Assembly (NCBI GenBank): GCA_963693285.1
Contig: OY848928.1
Span: 5,795,827-5,859,826 of the forward strand
Length of the DNA stretch: 64,000 nucleotides
Reading direction: 5' to 3'
Origin: Xestospongia muta
Taxonomy: Eukaryota > Porifera > Demospongiae > Haplosclerida > Petrosiidae
In this document: positions 12,401-32,231 of the stretch, piece by piece
How positions within the stretch are numbered: the first letter of the stretch is position 1
Layout: the number at the start of each line of letters is the position of its first letter
Notes under the pieces: generated by a model
What the model was told of the DNA's origin: nothing
The model's database searches: none
The model's input: the letters and a program-made list of their open reading frames with translations, nothing else
Program-made: the position numbers and the translations under genes

Positions 12401-15400
12401 TATCTATCTATCTGTCCATCCATCTATCTATCTATCTGTCCATCCATCTATCTATCTGTCCATCCATCCATCTTACCTGTAGCATTGTCCATTGATCTAT
12501 CAATTCATTTTCTTTCACTGTGTCAGTTTCATTACGATCTCTTTTCTCCATTATCTTCCTGACTTCAGTATCTAGAAACTCTCGTCTATTACTCAAGGCA
12601 TCACTCCATTTATTACGTAATCTACAATACATATTACATAAACAACACTTCTAATTAAACCACACCTTTCTAAATCAGACTCTTGATACGAGTCCAATGG
12701 TTCGTCATAGCGATTACGTAAGTAGACACTTCCCATTTCTACACTCGTAATACTATCACATACCAAAGGCCCATTCCCAGAATTTGGAACTTGAACTATT
12801 TTAACAAAGATTCGACGAGATTGTCCCTGCAATTATAACTCAATTAAAAGGAGCCACTCCCTTTACAGTACCTGTCTAATTTGAAACACTCCTCCTGTTC
12901 TGACATCAGTTTTTGCTTGCATTTCTACAGGAACATATTCCCCTTGATCATTGAGTTCCATGATCTCCACCCACAACTCTAATCGCTTGATGACATCATT
13001 CCATCTCTCAGAAAGTGAACGAGGACGTTTTGAATCATCGTCTGTGTATGTATGTGATATATAGAGATAATATAATTTTATGACTAACCTGATTCTGGTG
13101 ATGCATCTAAAAAACCACTTCTTCTATGGCCCCATACTTCAACAGCTAAAGCACCATCTTCAATATAATCTAAAAAATCTTCTGTAACTTCAACATTGAA
13201 TATTTGACAATGTTGAAACTGATGTATGCCATCTAGTGAACGGGACTCAAGTCCAGATGTTGGAATCAGGGGTGGAATTATCAAAGCTTCTTCCTGTCCC
13301 CAAAATTTATACTGACAGAACAAGTTATGAGAATATGCTAATGGTAGACCACTCGCTTCAATAACTGAGACTTGGACACTAATGTGTGTTCCTGGTTTTA
13401 ATTCTTCTATTTCCTCAGGGGCTTCCCACGTGACACCCATATCAATATCATCCATAGTGTCTCGTTCCTTCTCAGAGTTTGCTAGTGAGTAGAATAAGTA
13501 AGTGTGGTTACAATAAACTCAACTCTGTCATAACTTACCAGGTAAACATTGAACAGCTAGTTTTAGTTTCCCACATACCTAATAATGATGTAATGATGAT
13601 GTAATAATGATGTAATAGGTTGAGTCATTACATAATACCTTTCCAGTAGGTCCAATAATAGGTGCATCATACGAATGTTGGACTCCATGAAAAATACATT
13701 CTAGAAATACGTTAGCCACACCCAACAATGCATGTTGTTCTAAATCAAAGAATGGATCAGGTCCGAGACTATCATCCTAAAATGGATACATACAAAATAA
13801 ATAGATATATAAAAGACCACACCCACCAATAAAGGACCAGGTCCTCCCTCTTCAATCCGTTGGTACATATCTCTCATAGTTAATACTTTCTCAGCGAGAG
13901 TATTTAATGACCAGACAGAATCGGTACCTCTTTGTCTGTGTATAACACGTATTGCTATTTCATTACTGGTATGCATCTCCTCAGAACTTAGGTGTTGACG
14001 AGGACTTAGGAATGATTTGGGTATCTAAGAATGGATGAACAGGTATAAAATGGATTGAATGTTTATGCTTATGGTTGCTATGGTGATGTACTTACAGTCA
14101 ATGTCACTCTAAAGTGTGTGTCTTTATGAAGTGCTTCTGATAACATATTAGCTTCTCTAACAAGTTGATTAGCTAATAAGACCGTGTTCATTAATCTCTC
14201 ACGATTTTGGTCTTCCCACTCCTCCTCTAACCTAAAGAGATATAACTCGTAGACTATCTGTCCATTTAACTTCACCATTCATCCATTGTACTCACGTAAG
14301 TGAAGGTTTCTGTTGTCGAGGTCCAGATGGAGACACAGATGCTGATGACTCATGAAGCTGTGTCTGAAGATCTGCTAATTTCTTTTCATACATTTCTCTC
14401 TGAGCCTCTAAAGCACCTGATAATACAATATTATAGTATTATTGTAAGTGACTACTTGTTATTGCTAACCTTCTTTTTCAATTTGATGTTTTTCTTGTAA
14501 TTTTTTCTGCATTGTTGCATAAATAGGATCTGTAAACAATAGTTATTAAAACATTGTTCAAACAAGTCTGACTCCACCCACCTGCAGCTAACTCATTAAC
14601 AGAGATCTCTTTCATAGCTTGTTCATAATTCATAACTGGTTCTTCGTTTTCATTATTATCCTCACCACCACGTTTTGGACAACTCAAACGATAAAGATGA
14701 TTGTTACCCATTAAAATTCGAGCACCATGTTTGATCTGGACTCTCTCTGTGACAATACGACCATTGACTCTTGTCCTAAGGAGGAGAGACAACAGAAGCC
14801 AAATTAAATATTAATAAAAAGATTCCCCCATAATCTAATTATAAAAATTACATCTATATTTACATGCATTTTTAAGGTAACTTACATAGCTTTGTCTAAT
14901 GGAGTTAAGAAGACATCTCCGTCTACCAGTTCTATAATACAGTGTTCATTAGCTATACCTAACCCTCGTAACTGAATATCCTAGAGTGGGTGTGTCAAGG
15001 AGGTGTAGTTTCATTAACAAGGAGGGTTTTACCTGTGGTACTGTTGTGTCAGGTCTACCAATACGAGTAAATTCCTTTAAATAACAGACTAATAGTTCAC
15101 TCATTGAGGGATCAGCATTAAGATTGATCAGATAATATTTATCAGTTTGTACGCCAATACCAGAAGCCTGCACTGATATTCCCATATCTTCTAGAGCCTT
15201 TTGTCTAGCCTAATAACACAATACATTTATACATCAATCAATCCATGTACTCATTCCTCACTTGATGTAGTCTCTCTGTCTCTCTCAATTTTTCTTCCCA
15301 TGACTTAGTCATTTCAGACATTAAGGATTCACTAATACGTAATCTCTCACGTAACTCAGTCATCTCTTTACTATTCATACTTCCATCAATAACACCACCA

Positions 15401-17417
15401 GATTCTAATAACATTTGTTTCAATTTCTCTACTTCTTCACGTAATTCTCGTACAATCTAATATATACAAATTTAGACTCATTCCTATAATCTCATACTGA
15501 CTTTGGAATTAGCATCTTCATTAACAACAGCATGATTTACAATACGTTTAGCTCTGTCAGCATAACGTAATGTAGACAATGTTTCTTCATAGTTATCAGC
15601 AGCAGGACTAACAGTAGCAACCATTACAGTCTTACTATTACCACCTAAGTTATCCTATAAAAGGAGAAAATATATATCGAGACAACAAGGGGTTAAAAAT
15701 ACCTTTAATAACCATGTTAGGGTGGAGTCTCGATATGGTACATAAGCATTTTTTGGCTTTTTACCAGCCGACTAGAAAGATAGGCATTAAAACTGTTAGG
15801 TTACCATAGCAACTTACAATATCAGCTAAAGTGGAAATGACAATACCCAGTGTGGTCAATGATCTAAGAGACAATGTTCAATAACAATACATAATAAATA
15901 GAAAATATTACTTGTTAATATTACTTCCTTCCTTTAACCTGTCACCTAAAGCACCTGATTTAGCTGCTCTCTCACTACCAGCTAAGTCTACTAAACTAAT
16001 TTTACTAACTCTCTCTAGTCCAGTCTATAAAGGACAAATAGATAGATAGATAGATAGATGGATGGATAGATAGATAGATGGATAGATGGATAGATAGATG
16101 GATAGATAGATGGATAGATAGATGGATGGATGGATGGATAGTTAAATAGATGGATAGATAGATGGATAGATAGATAGATAGATGGATAGATAAATAGATA
16201 GATAGAAACATTATATATAAAAAGTACCGAAGTAGCTGCATCAAATTGTGTTTGTGTTAAAACAATAGAGAAGACAGCATGAGATCGAGAGCTTTCAGCA
16301 TTCATTTGTGTAGCAGCTACAGTTCTAGATTTATTGCCTTCAGACATGAGATCAGATATATCTTTAAATGATGTCACAGCAAGTTTGGACAGACTCTCAA
16401 CATAAGGTCCAAGAGTTTTGTGTTCTCGTACTTTGAGTGTTGTCTTACCACTAAAATATGAAAAGAGATAAACCAAACAGAAAAGCAAAATGGACAGATA
16501 GACAACCAAATGGATAGATAGAGATAAGTTACCCTTTAGCAGAGAGAAGATCTCGTACTTTCTCATTGTAAATTTCCATATATGATACTTCCACTTTAAA
16601 AGAGAATTGGGCATCATCAAACTATAAAAATATAAGTAAATTAATCCAAGAATGGGTGTGGCCAAACTTACTTCTAATATCTTAGCAAACAATGCATCAC
16701 AAATCCGTGGTATTAATCCTTTAGTAGCTGGATCATCAGATCCTGTACCCATCATAGTATATGATTTACCAGACCCTGACAATTAATATAATATACTTTA
16801 ATCAATAGATAAATGACTAAATATCATTCTCATTATTACAGAGGAACTACTAACCACAATGTGTCCATTACCTGTTTGTCCATATGCAAAGATACAAGCA
16901 TTGTAACCTTCAAAAGAATTCTCTAAAATATCCGTCCCTAGTGCACCAAAAACATTTTCCTGACCTAATTAATAGTACAAAAAGTAATATCAAAATAGTA
17001 CAAATGTTTTTATTTACTAGCAAATTTTCTATTCCTTGAATCCATTGACCAGAAACAATGATCAAAGGCAAATGTCTTTGAGTGAGTGAGTATTTGTGAG
17101 TATGTGTGTGTGTGAGAGAGAGAGAGAGAAAGAGAGAGAGAATTTGGTGGTATATACTTTAATTTTAACTCTTACTTTCTGTCCTTTCCTGGCACCATTC
17201 ATAATGAAAAAAAAACATATGAAATATTACAATGACTCTAATTAGTGCTCACTTTGGACTATTCAATATAGTTTGATTACCCTCCATATCAACTACTGCC
17301 TTTGTCCCAAGTTCAATTTCTATATTACATGTATTATTACATGTACAAGTTATGTGACAATGTACCTCTGGTGTTAAATGGACGGACACGAACAGCTACT
17401 TTCACTTTAGTCCCCAT
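9484..17417 (-). CDS. KIF13B: Kinesin-3 motor KIF13B-like with C-terminal CAP-Gly
   Basis: Plus-end-directed microtubule motor of the kinesin-3 family; KIF13B carries membrane cargo and binds Discs-large in animals. About 36 exons. Starts at 17417 with [15 protein letters not shown]. The P-loop is split by an intron: CIFAYGQTG (near 16880) then [12 protein letters not shown] (near 16770). [13 protein letters not shown] (switch I) is near 16300 and the VDLAGSERA region near 15980. Then come neck coiled coil (15240-15450), FHA domain (about 14480-14780, [15 protein letters not shown]), KIF1B-type and DUF3694 regions (about 11460-13480, with a C2-like stretch at 13090-13450), a Glu/Ser/Thr-rich linker (10134-10868) and a CAP-Gly domain in the last exons ([19 protein letters not shown], 9782-9892 and 9728 down). 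CAP-Gly separates KIF13B from KIF13A. Ends 229 bp from the EMC2 stop. Confidence 0.92.
10290..10500 (-). repeat. Coding repeat: GGESETxGEDET in KIF13B linker
   Basis: Within the large KIF13B exon, a 12-residue (36-bp) unit of the form [12 protein letters not shown] is repeated about six times, giving a strongly acidic linker ahead of the CAP-Gly domain. The opposite strand is open by composition only. Confidence 0.85.
12062..12472 (+). repeat. TCCA/TCTA/TCTG tetranucleotide satellite
   Basis: About 410 bp of interspersed (TCCA)n, (TCTA)n and TCTG units fill one KIF13B intron. The long open frame on the plus strand (HPSIHLSI repeats) is a composition artefact. Confidence 0.93.
16030..16205 (+). 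repeat. GATA/GATG tetranucleotide satellite
   Basis: About 175 bp of GATA, GATG and GGAT units in a KIF13B motor-domain intron, between the exon ending near 16023 and the one starting at 16230. It is the complementary composition of the satellite at 12062-12472. Confidence 0.9.
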
Positions 17418-17734
17418 CTTGATATTTAACTCCTCCCCTCCCAAAACTGGCGGCCACTAACCCTCTTCAAAGTTGACAAAATCTTCTCTCTGTTCTGTCG
17501 TTTCAGAAAGCAAAGATAAGTTTACGAGAATAGTACGTAACAGGCGGAGTCTTAAACGTCGAATTCCAGTGCTGACAGAGAGGAAGAAAGGTGATATACC
17601 CTTATAATACAACAGCTGAAAATCACGTGACTACCGCAATGTTAATTAATTAGTCGTATAACATTAATAATAGTTAGTTAATTATTAATAATTATTATTT
17701 GCTAATTCAGATTTGTGATTTTATATCATCAAAA
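17418..17734. promoter_or_regulatory. Divergent upstream region of KIF13B and the 17735 gene
   Basis: 317 bp between the two divergent start codons. The half near KIF13B is relatively GC-rich for the window, the other half is AATTA-rich. No TATA box or other motif identified with confidence. Confidence 0.45.
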
Positions 17735-18454
17735 ATGTCCTGGGAATGGCGAATATTTTGGCCACTAAAAGATGATGTAGATATATTAACTTTATTAGGA
17801 GTAGGACAGAGGGGACGTTCCCCTCATGAAGTACGTACTGATGTCTATGTTGAATGTACGGATGAAGTGGGCATTAAATGGAGAGGCACCAAAACACTAG
17901 AAATTAAAGTTAGACTAGAGAAACAAGAATCAGGAGTAGAAAAATGGGTAAAGGTACAGGATTAATGATGTGGCTCAATGTGGGGGTGTGGCTACAGATA
18001 ATTTATTGTTTATAGATTCTTCATGAACATGCACCATTTTCTTTCAATTCAGAGAGACAAGATGACATCAGACAATATCTCTTATCAATACTGGATAAAC
18101 TTTTACGAAAAGGTTAATAACAATGATGTAATAATGACATCATTGTATTTATTTTTAGGTCAATGTCAAGATCAACTATTAAGAGCTAAGACCATTTTAA
18201 CAGACACGCCCACTTTGAGTTTTAAAGAGTTGAGGAAAAAACGTTATGATAGCAGTATAGGTCATTGTTCTATTGAACAGACAATTGTAATACATGATGA
18301 CCACGCCTACTTTTCTGTTTGTTTGGAGGGAGGGAAATCTAATATTGAGAAATTATTAGCAAGGAATTTAAAAAATGACAAGGATAGCTTGAAAGATTTT
18401 TTGATCTCATTTGGCCAACCTTGTGGCTATGCAGAATTTGTACAATCATTATAA
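17735..18454 (+). CDS. Uncharacterised protein, 203 aa
   Basis: I do not recognise this gene. Exons 17735-17953, 18016-18112 and 18159-18454 join in frame to 203 codons. Starts MSWEWRIFWPLKDD. Middle part VGIKWRGTKTLEIKVRLEK is followed by SGVEKWVKV; the C-terminal half has KKRYDSS, CSIEQTIVI, a short beta-rich stretch ending SVCLEGG, then a helical tail and SFGQPCGYAEFV. No signal peptide or membrane segment. Alternating charged beta-like stretches (LEIKVR, IEQTIVI, YFSVCLEG) could fit a CYTH-like triphosphate tunnel fold, but the ExExK signature is not clear and this is a guess. Divergent from KIF13B; ends 119 bp from the TTC39 stop. The splice structure and codon use look like a real gene. 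Confidence 0.75.
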
Positions 18455-18573
18455 GAATATTATAAAAATTTGAATAAAATTTAAATGGACAAGTACTGAT
18501 TACATAATATTGATAATTATTAATAGTTATAATTCACAGTTAAGACTTATTGATGTGACGCTACGCCCACTCG

Positions 18574-21423
<2,850 letters not shown>

Positions 21424-21529
21424 ATTGTGATTACTCAATGTTCGGAACTATCACGTGTTTTGGGACACACCCACTTTTATCTACGGAGATATCCTGAATC
21501 ACATCCCATGGTAACATAAATGGACTAGT
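21424..21529. promoter_or_regulatory. 106-bp bidirectional promoter, TTC39/MRNIP
   Basis: Only 106 bp separate the divergent ATGs. It holds a CACGTG E-box (tatCACGTGtt) and a GACACACCCAC word; both could act for either gene. Inference from spacing and motifs. Confidence 0.5.
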
Positions 21530-22677
21530 ATGCCTCAAACATTTCAAGTTCTGCAATGCTATTCCTGTGAAACTTTCCAAGTGCATCAAGTATGCCCCCT
21601 TTAATAACTCCTGGTAATTATTTTCATTAGGTGAAAAAAGTAAACAAATGGACTTGTAAAGTCTGCAATGAGAAACAATCCATTAAGAAAGTAAACATCA
21701 ATTAAGAGTTAATTCATGTTATGATAATATTATAACAGGTTTATGGACAAGGATCAGCTGCTGAGTGTCGTAAAAATGTACAAACACTGAATATGATGCG
21801 AGGAGATAAAGAAAAACAAATGTACATTATTACATAATGTACATGTAATTAATGAGGTATATTAATAGGTCTCTCCCCATCATTATGCCATCTGATGCAT
21901 ATTCTGATTATTCAGAATCAGGAGAAGATTCACCTTATAATACAGTAAATATAGATAGATATATATTATATGTATAAATATATCATGTAGACAAAACAAC
22001 CAACTATACTTGCTGGAAGGAATGGTCGGTGGGCTATATTTGCTGAACCTAAAGAGTCAGACTCAGATCAAGTATGTGACTGTTTATATGCATGAGTTAT
22101 TTAGACTATGATAGGATGAAGGAGGACATGGTACATTTACTACATCTAGAACAGAATTTGAACAAGCATGTAAAAAATTAAAGAAAGAGAAAAGTGAAGT
22201 TCAAGAATTGTAAGTTTAGATAGATTAATAGATAAATGGATGGACTCTTATTTTATTAGACGTGCTAGAGTTACTGGATTTCATCCTATTGCCTCAAAAC
22301 AAGGAAGGAGTCATCTAACAACTTCTCTCTCGACTACTACATATACTGTATCTCCAGACCACGCCTATTCATCTAAAGATCCGTATTTCTCTATAGGAGA
22401 AGATTTAGATAGTATATTACAAGAACACAGGGCAATGTCTGTCTCCTCATCAAAGTCACTACATAATGTTGATGATGTGTATGGACATTATCGTAAAATT
22501 AATGATGACTCAGCTAATGTAGAGCCACGCCCCCAATCATCAGTCTCTGTTGGTAATTGTACTCGACATTCATCGGATAGTCAAGATAGCATTGTTGTTG
22601 ATTTACCAATGAGCTCTAAATGGAATAAATATTTATCAGCTGTTGATCAGTTATCGGCAGAAGAGACAACTGATTAA
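21530..22677 (+). CDS. MRNIP: MRN complex-interacting protein (MRNIP)
   Basis: MRNIP binds the MRE11-RAD50-NBS1 complex and supports the DNA-damage response in the nucleus. The N-terminus is the family zinc-binding module: CYSCETFQVHQVKKV followed by WTCKVCNEKQS, i.e. two CxxC pairs, then VYGQGSAAECRKNVQTLN. Later exons add a SRWAVF-type motif (GRWAIFAEPK), a basic coiled segment (QACKKLKKEKSEVQEL) and a long Ser-rich tail in the exon ending at 22677 with SKWNKYLS near the C-terminus. At least seven exons separated by 45-90 nt introns. Divergent from TTC39 by 106 bp; SPAG1 follows in the same direction after 96 bp. Confidence 0.88.
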
Positions 22678-22773
22678 TTAACACTCATTATTAACATTTA
22701 ATATTTTCACTTTCAATTAATTAAGTTTTAAAGTGGGCGTGTCTCGGTGTAGAGAAGTGTGCTGCAGTGTAAA

Positions 22774-27612
<4,839 letters not shown>

Positions 27613-27759
27613 AATGTCATTTGTTTTGTTAGTGATTTCTTGTTATGTAATCTGAAAATTCTTGACAAAATGTGCTCATAACTAACTATTTGTGAACACA
27701 TAACATGACAACTTTATTATATCTGATAAGATGACAGTTAGTATGATACTTCATTGAAC

Positions 27760-28412
27760 ATTATATACTACTATTCTTTATATATTACTGCTTATAATAC
27801 ATGATACTGCTGAGGTATCTAGTAACAGTGTACCAGTATGGTTTTTAATGCTGAGAATAGTGTTGACTTTATTGGTCCTTGTTTTCCACTCTATAATATA
27901 TAGTGATATTATTAGTAAGAGCTATAATGAACAAAAAACTGAAGATACATCATCAATTTCTGAATATGAGAACTGCAGTGCCTTCAGTATGTGAACTAGA
28001 GGACTATATAATATAACTGTATCTACCACATAATAACTAGAGGACTATATATTATAACTGTATCTACCACATAATAACTAGAGGACTATATATTATAACT
28101 GTATCTACCACATAATAACTAGAGGACTATATATTATAACTGTATCTACCACATAATAACTAGAGGACTATATATTATAACTATATATACCACATAATAA
28201 CATTAATTTCTCTTACTATAGATATGACTGGTATTAAGGGAAACATGGATCCTATACAAGTTTCTTATCAATGATAATATTTGGGATGGTAAATACTCTC
28301 ATATATAATATGTTAATTTTCCAGAGCTAGTGTTATGACCAATCCAGTCTATATGAACCATGAATTAATCCATCACATTACCCAGGGGATACTCCTCTAA
28401 TTACTAGTGATA
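27760..28412 (+). pseudogene. Remnant of a single-pass receptor: TM plus cytoplasmic tail
   Basis: Open frame ending at a donor (27986) encodes a hydrophobic segment, VWFLMLRIVLTLLVLVFHSI, then a polar tail (YNEQKTEDTSSISEYENCSAF). It joins in frame to an exon at 28222-28274 (NMTGIKGNMDPIQVSYQ, stop). A further candidate exon at 28325 reads ASVMTNPVYMNHELI, with NPxY and YxN-type motifs, but it is not in frame with the preceding exon. No extracellular exons or start codon were found upstream before the SPAG1 stop. Position next to the receptor array suggests a decayed fourth member or a relic of another receptor. The adjacent intact members have unrelated tails, so homology is unproven. Confidence 0.4.
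27987..28205 (+). repeat. 41-bp tandem repeat (five copies)
   Basis: Units beginning GAGGACTATATATTATAACT at 27999, 28040, 28081, 28122 and 28163, an exact 41-bp period, fill the intron of the receptor remnant. Confidence 0.93.
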
Positions 28413-28582
28413 ATGAAGTAATGATTAATGAAAGAGCACTAACAATGTTTAATTAAAGTCATGAGTACATTGAATATAATTATTTATTGGGTGTATCCCT
28501 AACTACTTGTTTATACTTTTTATTTTAAGTAAGTACTTATTAATAACTATTGTATATTAAATATCCTATTATTTTTATAGAT

Positions 28583-30097
28583 ATGTCTACTAAATTGTGG
28601 ATTAGTATTTCACTGCTGTTTCTCATCTACTCACCATTAATAGTGACAGGACAATGTCCTTTACCTACAGTAGCTGATATAGAGAGGGAGTTGGATCCAT
28701 TACTTAATATAGCAGATGGACCAGGATCATATGCTCCTAATGTATCATCATATCAGTATACTTGTCTTGCTCAAGGATCAACTAGAGATACTTATCGTAG
28801 AGTATCTATTATAGCTACATTTACTCCTAACAGTGGACAACCTTCACAAACACAACACTTTCAGTTAGAGTGTTCAAGTGGTACATGGAGTGCAGTAACT
28901 AATCATGGTTTTGGTACTCCTCCCTCAAATCCAATGTTAAGAAGAGACTGTTTTACTTGTGTACCTGAAAATCTTGGTGGTGATTCTAATCATTGTTCAG
29001 GTGAAGTTACCATCATTATTATAATTGTTGATATTATTATTAATTTATAAATAGAGTGTAGTGCAACTTGTAGGAATATGGGACAAGGAAGTTGTGTATC
29101 ATCTGATACAGATTGTTGTCCATTCTTTGGTCTTGATAATATGTGTAAGACATCATGTCCAACTAACTATGCTGCCAGTGCTGATACTAACTTTACATGT
29201 GGTAAGTAAACTAGTATATATCTAATACATTGATCCTATACTATATAGTCTGTAACTATACCTGTGATCCTGGTGAAGTTGTTAATGCTACATGTAATGG
29301 ATGTGATCTGACTGATATCTGTCTACGAGATATGCCTTGTCAAAATGGAGGATCATGTATATTATTATCTGCCCCTGATAATTACACATGTGATTGCTAT
29401 GGTACTGGATATACTGGAGAAAATTGTTCAATTAATATCAATGAATGTAGCCCAAATCCATGTCAAAATAATGCCACTTGTGTCGATGGTATAGCTGGTT
29501 ACAACTGTATCTGTTCCAATGGATATACTGGAGAAAATTGTTCAGTAAATATCAATGGCTGTAGCCCAAATCCATGTCAAAATGGAGGATCATGTATATT
29601 ATTATCTGCCCCTGATAATTACACATGTAATTGCAGTGGCACTGGATATATTGGTACTAACTGTACTGGTAAGTGAGAATATAGACAATACATCAACTCA
29701 ATATTTATCTATTATTGTAACAGAGCTTACTTCATCCTCTTCCACTCCTTCCCTATCCACTCCATCATCTACTACATCCATGACATCAGTGACTCCATCA
29801 ACACCATACATGTGTACAAATTGTGTTAGTCCAGGAATTATAGCAGGTACTATTTATTATAATAATAAGATATAAGTCCTCACTCTCTCTCTCTTTAATA
29901 GCAATTGTTATTAGTATTATCATTGGTATATTGTTGCTCCTGTTAATACTGTTAATACCTGTTATTATATATGTCATATATAGATATGCTTCCAGCAATA
30001 AAAGGGTATGTTAATATAACCACACCCACATTATTATATTATTTATTGTACTCTATAGAATAAAGTTGATCCAAAATGTGAAAACTTTAATTATTAA
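28583..30097 (+). CDS. EGF-repeat single-pass receptor, paralog 1
   Basis: Likely type I cell-surface protein of unknown function, 416 aa. Exons 28583-29000, 29055-29201, 29249-29668, 29724-29846, 29902-30005, 30059-30097. Order: signal peptide (SISLLFLIYSPLIVTG, residues about 8-24); an unassigned domain of about 115 residues starting QCPLPTVADIEREL with TCLAQGSTRDTYRRVSIIA and HFQLECSSGTW; a Cys-rich module (CRNMGQGSC, DCCPFFGLDNMC); a VCNYTCDPGE module; EGF-like repeats with the calcium-binding NINEC start (INECSPNPCQNNATC); a Ser/Thr-rich stalk; one TM helix (AIVISIIIGILLLLLILL); and a 20-residue tail ending CENFNY. The extracellular exons end in phase 1. First ATG after an acceptor-like TATAG, so a 5' UTR intron is possible. 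No kinase domain. Confidence 0.85.
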
Positions 30098-30731
30098 TAC
30101 AATATATTATAATATGCACATTTAACTTATAACACTTTTCTGCTATTCTTTATATTGTAAATATGTATAATTTTCTGTGCATTTTTACTTCAAGTATGAA
30201 AACATGAGAGTATGGACATGAGACTAGTCTACTATTACATATGTCAAACTTCATATATCTATCAACATTAACAATAAAGTACATTGCAGATATAGTATCA
30301 TATCAAGATCAATTATGTTGATTGTGTAATTATGATGTTATTGAATTATCTGTTTGTACTATAAACTGGTCAGTCTAGTTACAAAAACTTGTTATATTGC
30401 TATTTTATTTATTAGTCTGTAAACAGCTGTATCATTACAAACATAGTAGTTTTGTTATTAATACTTTCGACATTAACAATGTCATAATTTATATTAATGA
30501 CTATACTTGGAAAATGTTATTACATTTAGTAATTAATATAAGGTTTGTTTTACTAGACTTGGCATAAGGGTATGTTTAAGAAACCATACTACATTCAATT
30601 ATATCCGTCTACAAAGTGAAAACAGTAGATGCATTTATAACTCTTCAGACATACATACACACACACTCATATATATATAGTGCAGTAAACAAGTAGACAC
30701 ATTTACTACTAGTAATTCAGTGAGTGGAAAG
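30098..30731. other. Intergenic region between receptors 1 and 2
   Basis: AT-rich, no gene seen. Holds a 31-bp element at 30195-30225 that recurs at 32096-32126 after paralog 2, and an (AC)n/(AT)n stretch at about 30650-30681 whose ATATATATATAG could act as a TATA box about 55 bp before the next ATG. Confidence 0.6.
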
Positions 30732-31953
30732 ATGAAGCTATCTCTATCATCAGTTATATTGATAATAATACTGCCATTAACCACTGGACAGTCATCATGT
30801 CCTCTACCTACAGTAGATGAGATAGAGAGGGAGTTGGTTGATCTACTTACAGTTGCAGATGGAGCAGGATCATATGCTCCTAATGTATCATCACATCAGT
30901 TTACTTGTCTTGCTCAAGGATCAACTAGAGATACTTATCGTAGAGTATCTATTATAGCTACATTTACTCCTAACAGTGGAGTTGCTGAACGAAGAGAACA
31001 CTTTCAGTTAGAGTGTTCAAGTGGTACATGGAGTGCAGTAACTAATCATGGTTTTGGTACTCCTCCCTCAAATCCAATGCTAAGAACTGACTGTCTTACT
31101 TGTGTACCTGAAAATCTTGGTGGTGATTCTAATCATTGTTCAGGTGAAGTTATCCTCATTATTATCATTTTTAGATATTATTATTATTTTATAAATAGAG
31201 TGTAGTGAAACTTGTAGGGATATGGGACAAGGAAGTTGTGTATCATCCATTAATGACTGTTGTCCATTCTTTGGTCTTGATAATATGTGTACTCTATCAT
31301 GTCCAACTAACTACATTGCTGATGTTGATACTAACTTTACATGTGGTAAGTAAACTAGTATATATCTAATATATTGATCCTATACTATACAGTCTGTAAC
31401 TATACCTGTGATCCTGGTGAAGTTGTTAATGCTACATGTAATGGATGTAATCTGACTGATATCTGTCTACGAGATATGCCTTGTCAAAATGGAGGATCAT
31501 GTATATTATTATCTGCCCCTGATAATTACACATGTAATTGCAGTGGTACTGGATATATTGGTACTAACTGTACTGGTAAGTGAAGAATGTAGACAATACA
31601 TCAACTCAATATTTATCTATTATTTTTGACAGAGTTTATTCCCTCCCCCACACCATCAGTGACTCCATCACCAACAGACGAACCTACAGATGATACTAGA
31701 GATGATATTAGTCCAATACTTATAGCAGGTACCATTTATTATAATAGTGAGATATAAGTCCTCACTCTCTCTCTCTCTTTATATAGTGATTATTATTTGT
31801 ATTATCATTGGTATAATACTCCTATTAATACTACTGGTTGTTATTATATATCTTATACATAGATATGGTCCCTGCAGTAAAAAGAAGGTACATCAATAAC
31901 CACACCCACATTATTATATTATTTATTCATTTTATACATAGAGAATTGTGTAA
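30732..31953 (+). CDS. EGF-repeat single-pass receptor, paralog 2
   Basis: 316 aa, exons 30732-31143, 31199-31345, 31393-31575, 31633-31728, 31787-31887, 31942-31953. Same architecture as paralog 1 but shorter: signal peptide (LSSVILIIILPLTTG), the unassigned N-terminal domain (CPLPTVDEIERELVDLL, TCLAQGSTRDTYRR), the CRDMGQGSC/CCPFFG module, VCNYTCDPGE with one EGF-like repeat (CQNGGSCILLSAPDNYTC), a Pro/Thr stalk (PSPTPSVTPSPTDEPTDD), a TM helix (VIIICIIIGIILLLILLVV) and a 15-residue basic tail ending SKKKRIV. The cbEGF repeats of paralogs 1 and 3 are absent. Nucleotide identity to paralog 1 stays high in introns, so the duplication is fairly recent. Confidence 0.85.
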
Positions 31954-32231
31954 TATTTATTACCAGATGAAGAATACTGATAATTTATTGCTCCTTCAAT
32001 TTAATTATTTAATTAATTTAATTAATGTGTGATTTATTTTAAAGTGACGTACCTTGTTATATTATTTGTGTTCCTTGTAATTTGTATACTTTAAATATGA
32101 AAACATGAGAGTATGGACATGAGACTTACATATTGTGTCACTATAAGTAACACTTCAGTTAGCAGTAGTACTTCCTGTTAAACGCTAACTATATATATTA
32201 CATGTATTGAAAGGTACACATTAGATCAGTT

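Noticed and set aside
11989..12495. 168-codon plus-strand open frame rich in HPSI/HLSI
   Set aside because: Produced by the TCCA/TCTA satellite in a KIF13B intron; no start context, splice signals or amino-acid diversity.
22678..22773. MRNIP-SPAG1 as an operon
   Set aside because: Same direction and only 96 bp apart, but close spacing is general in this window and no trans-splice acceptor signal is evident.
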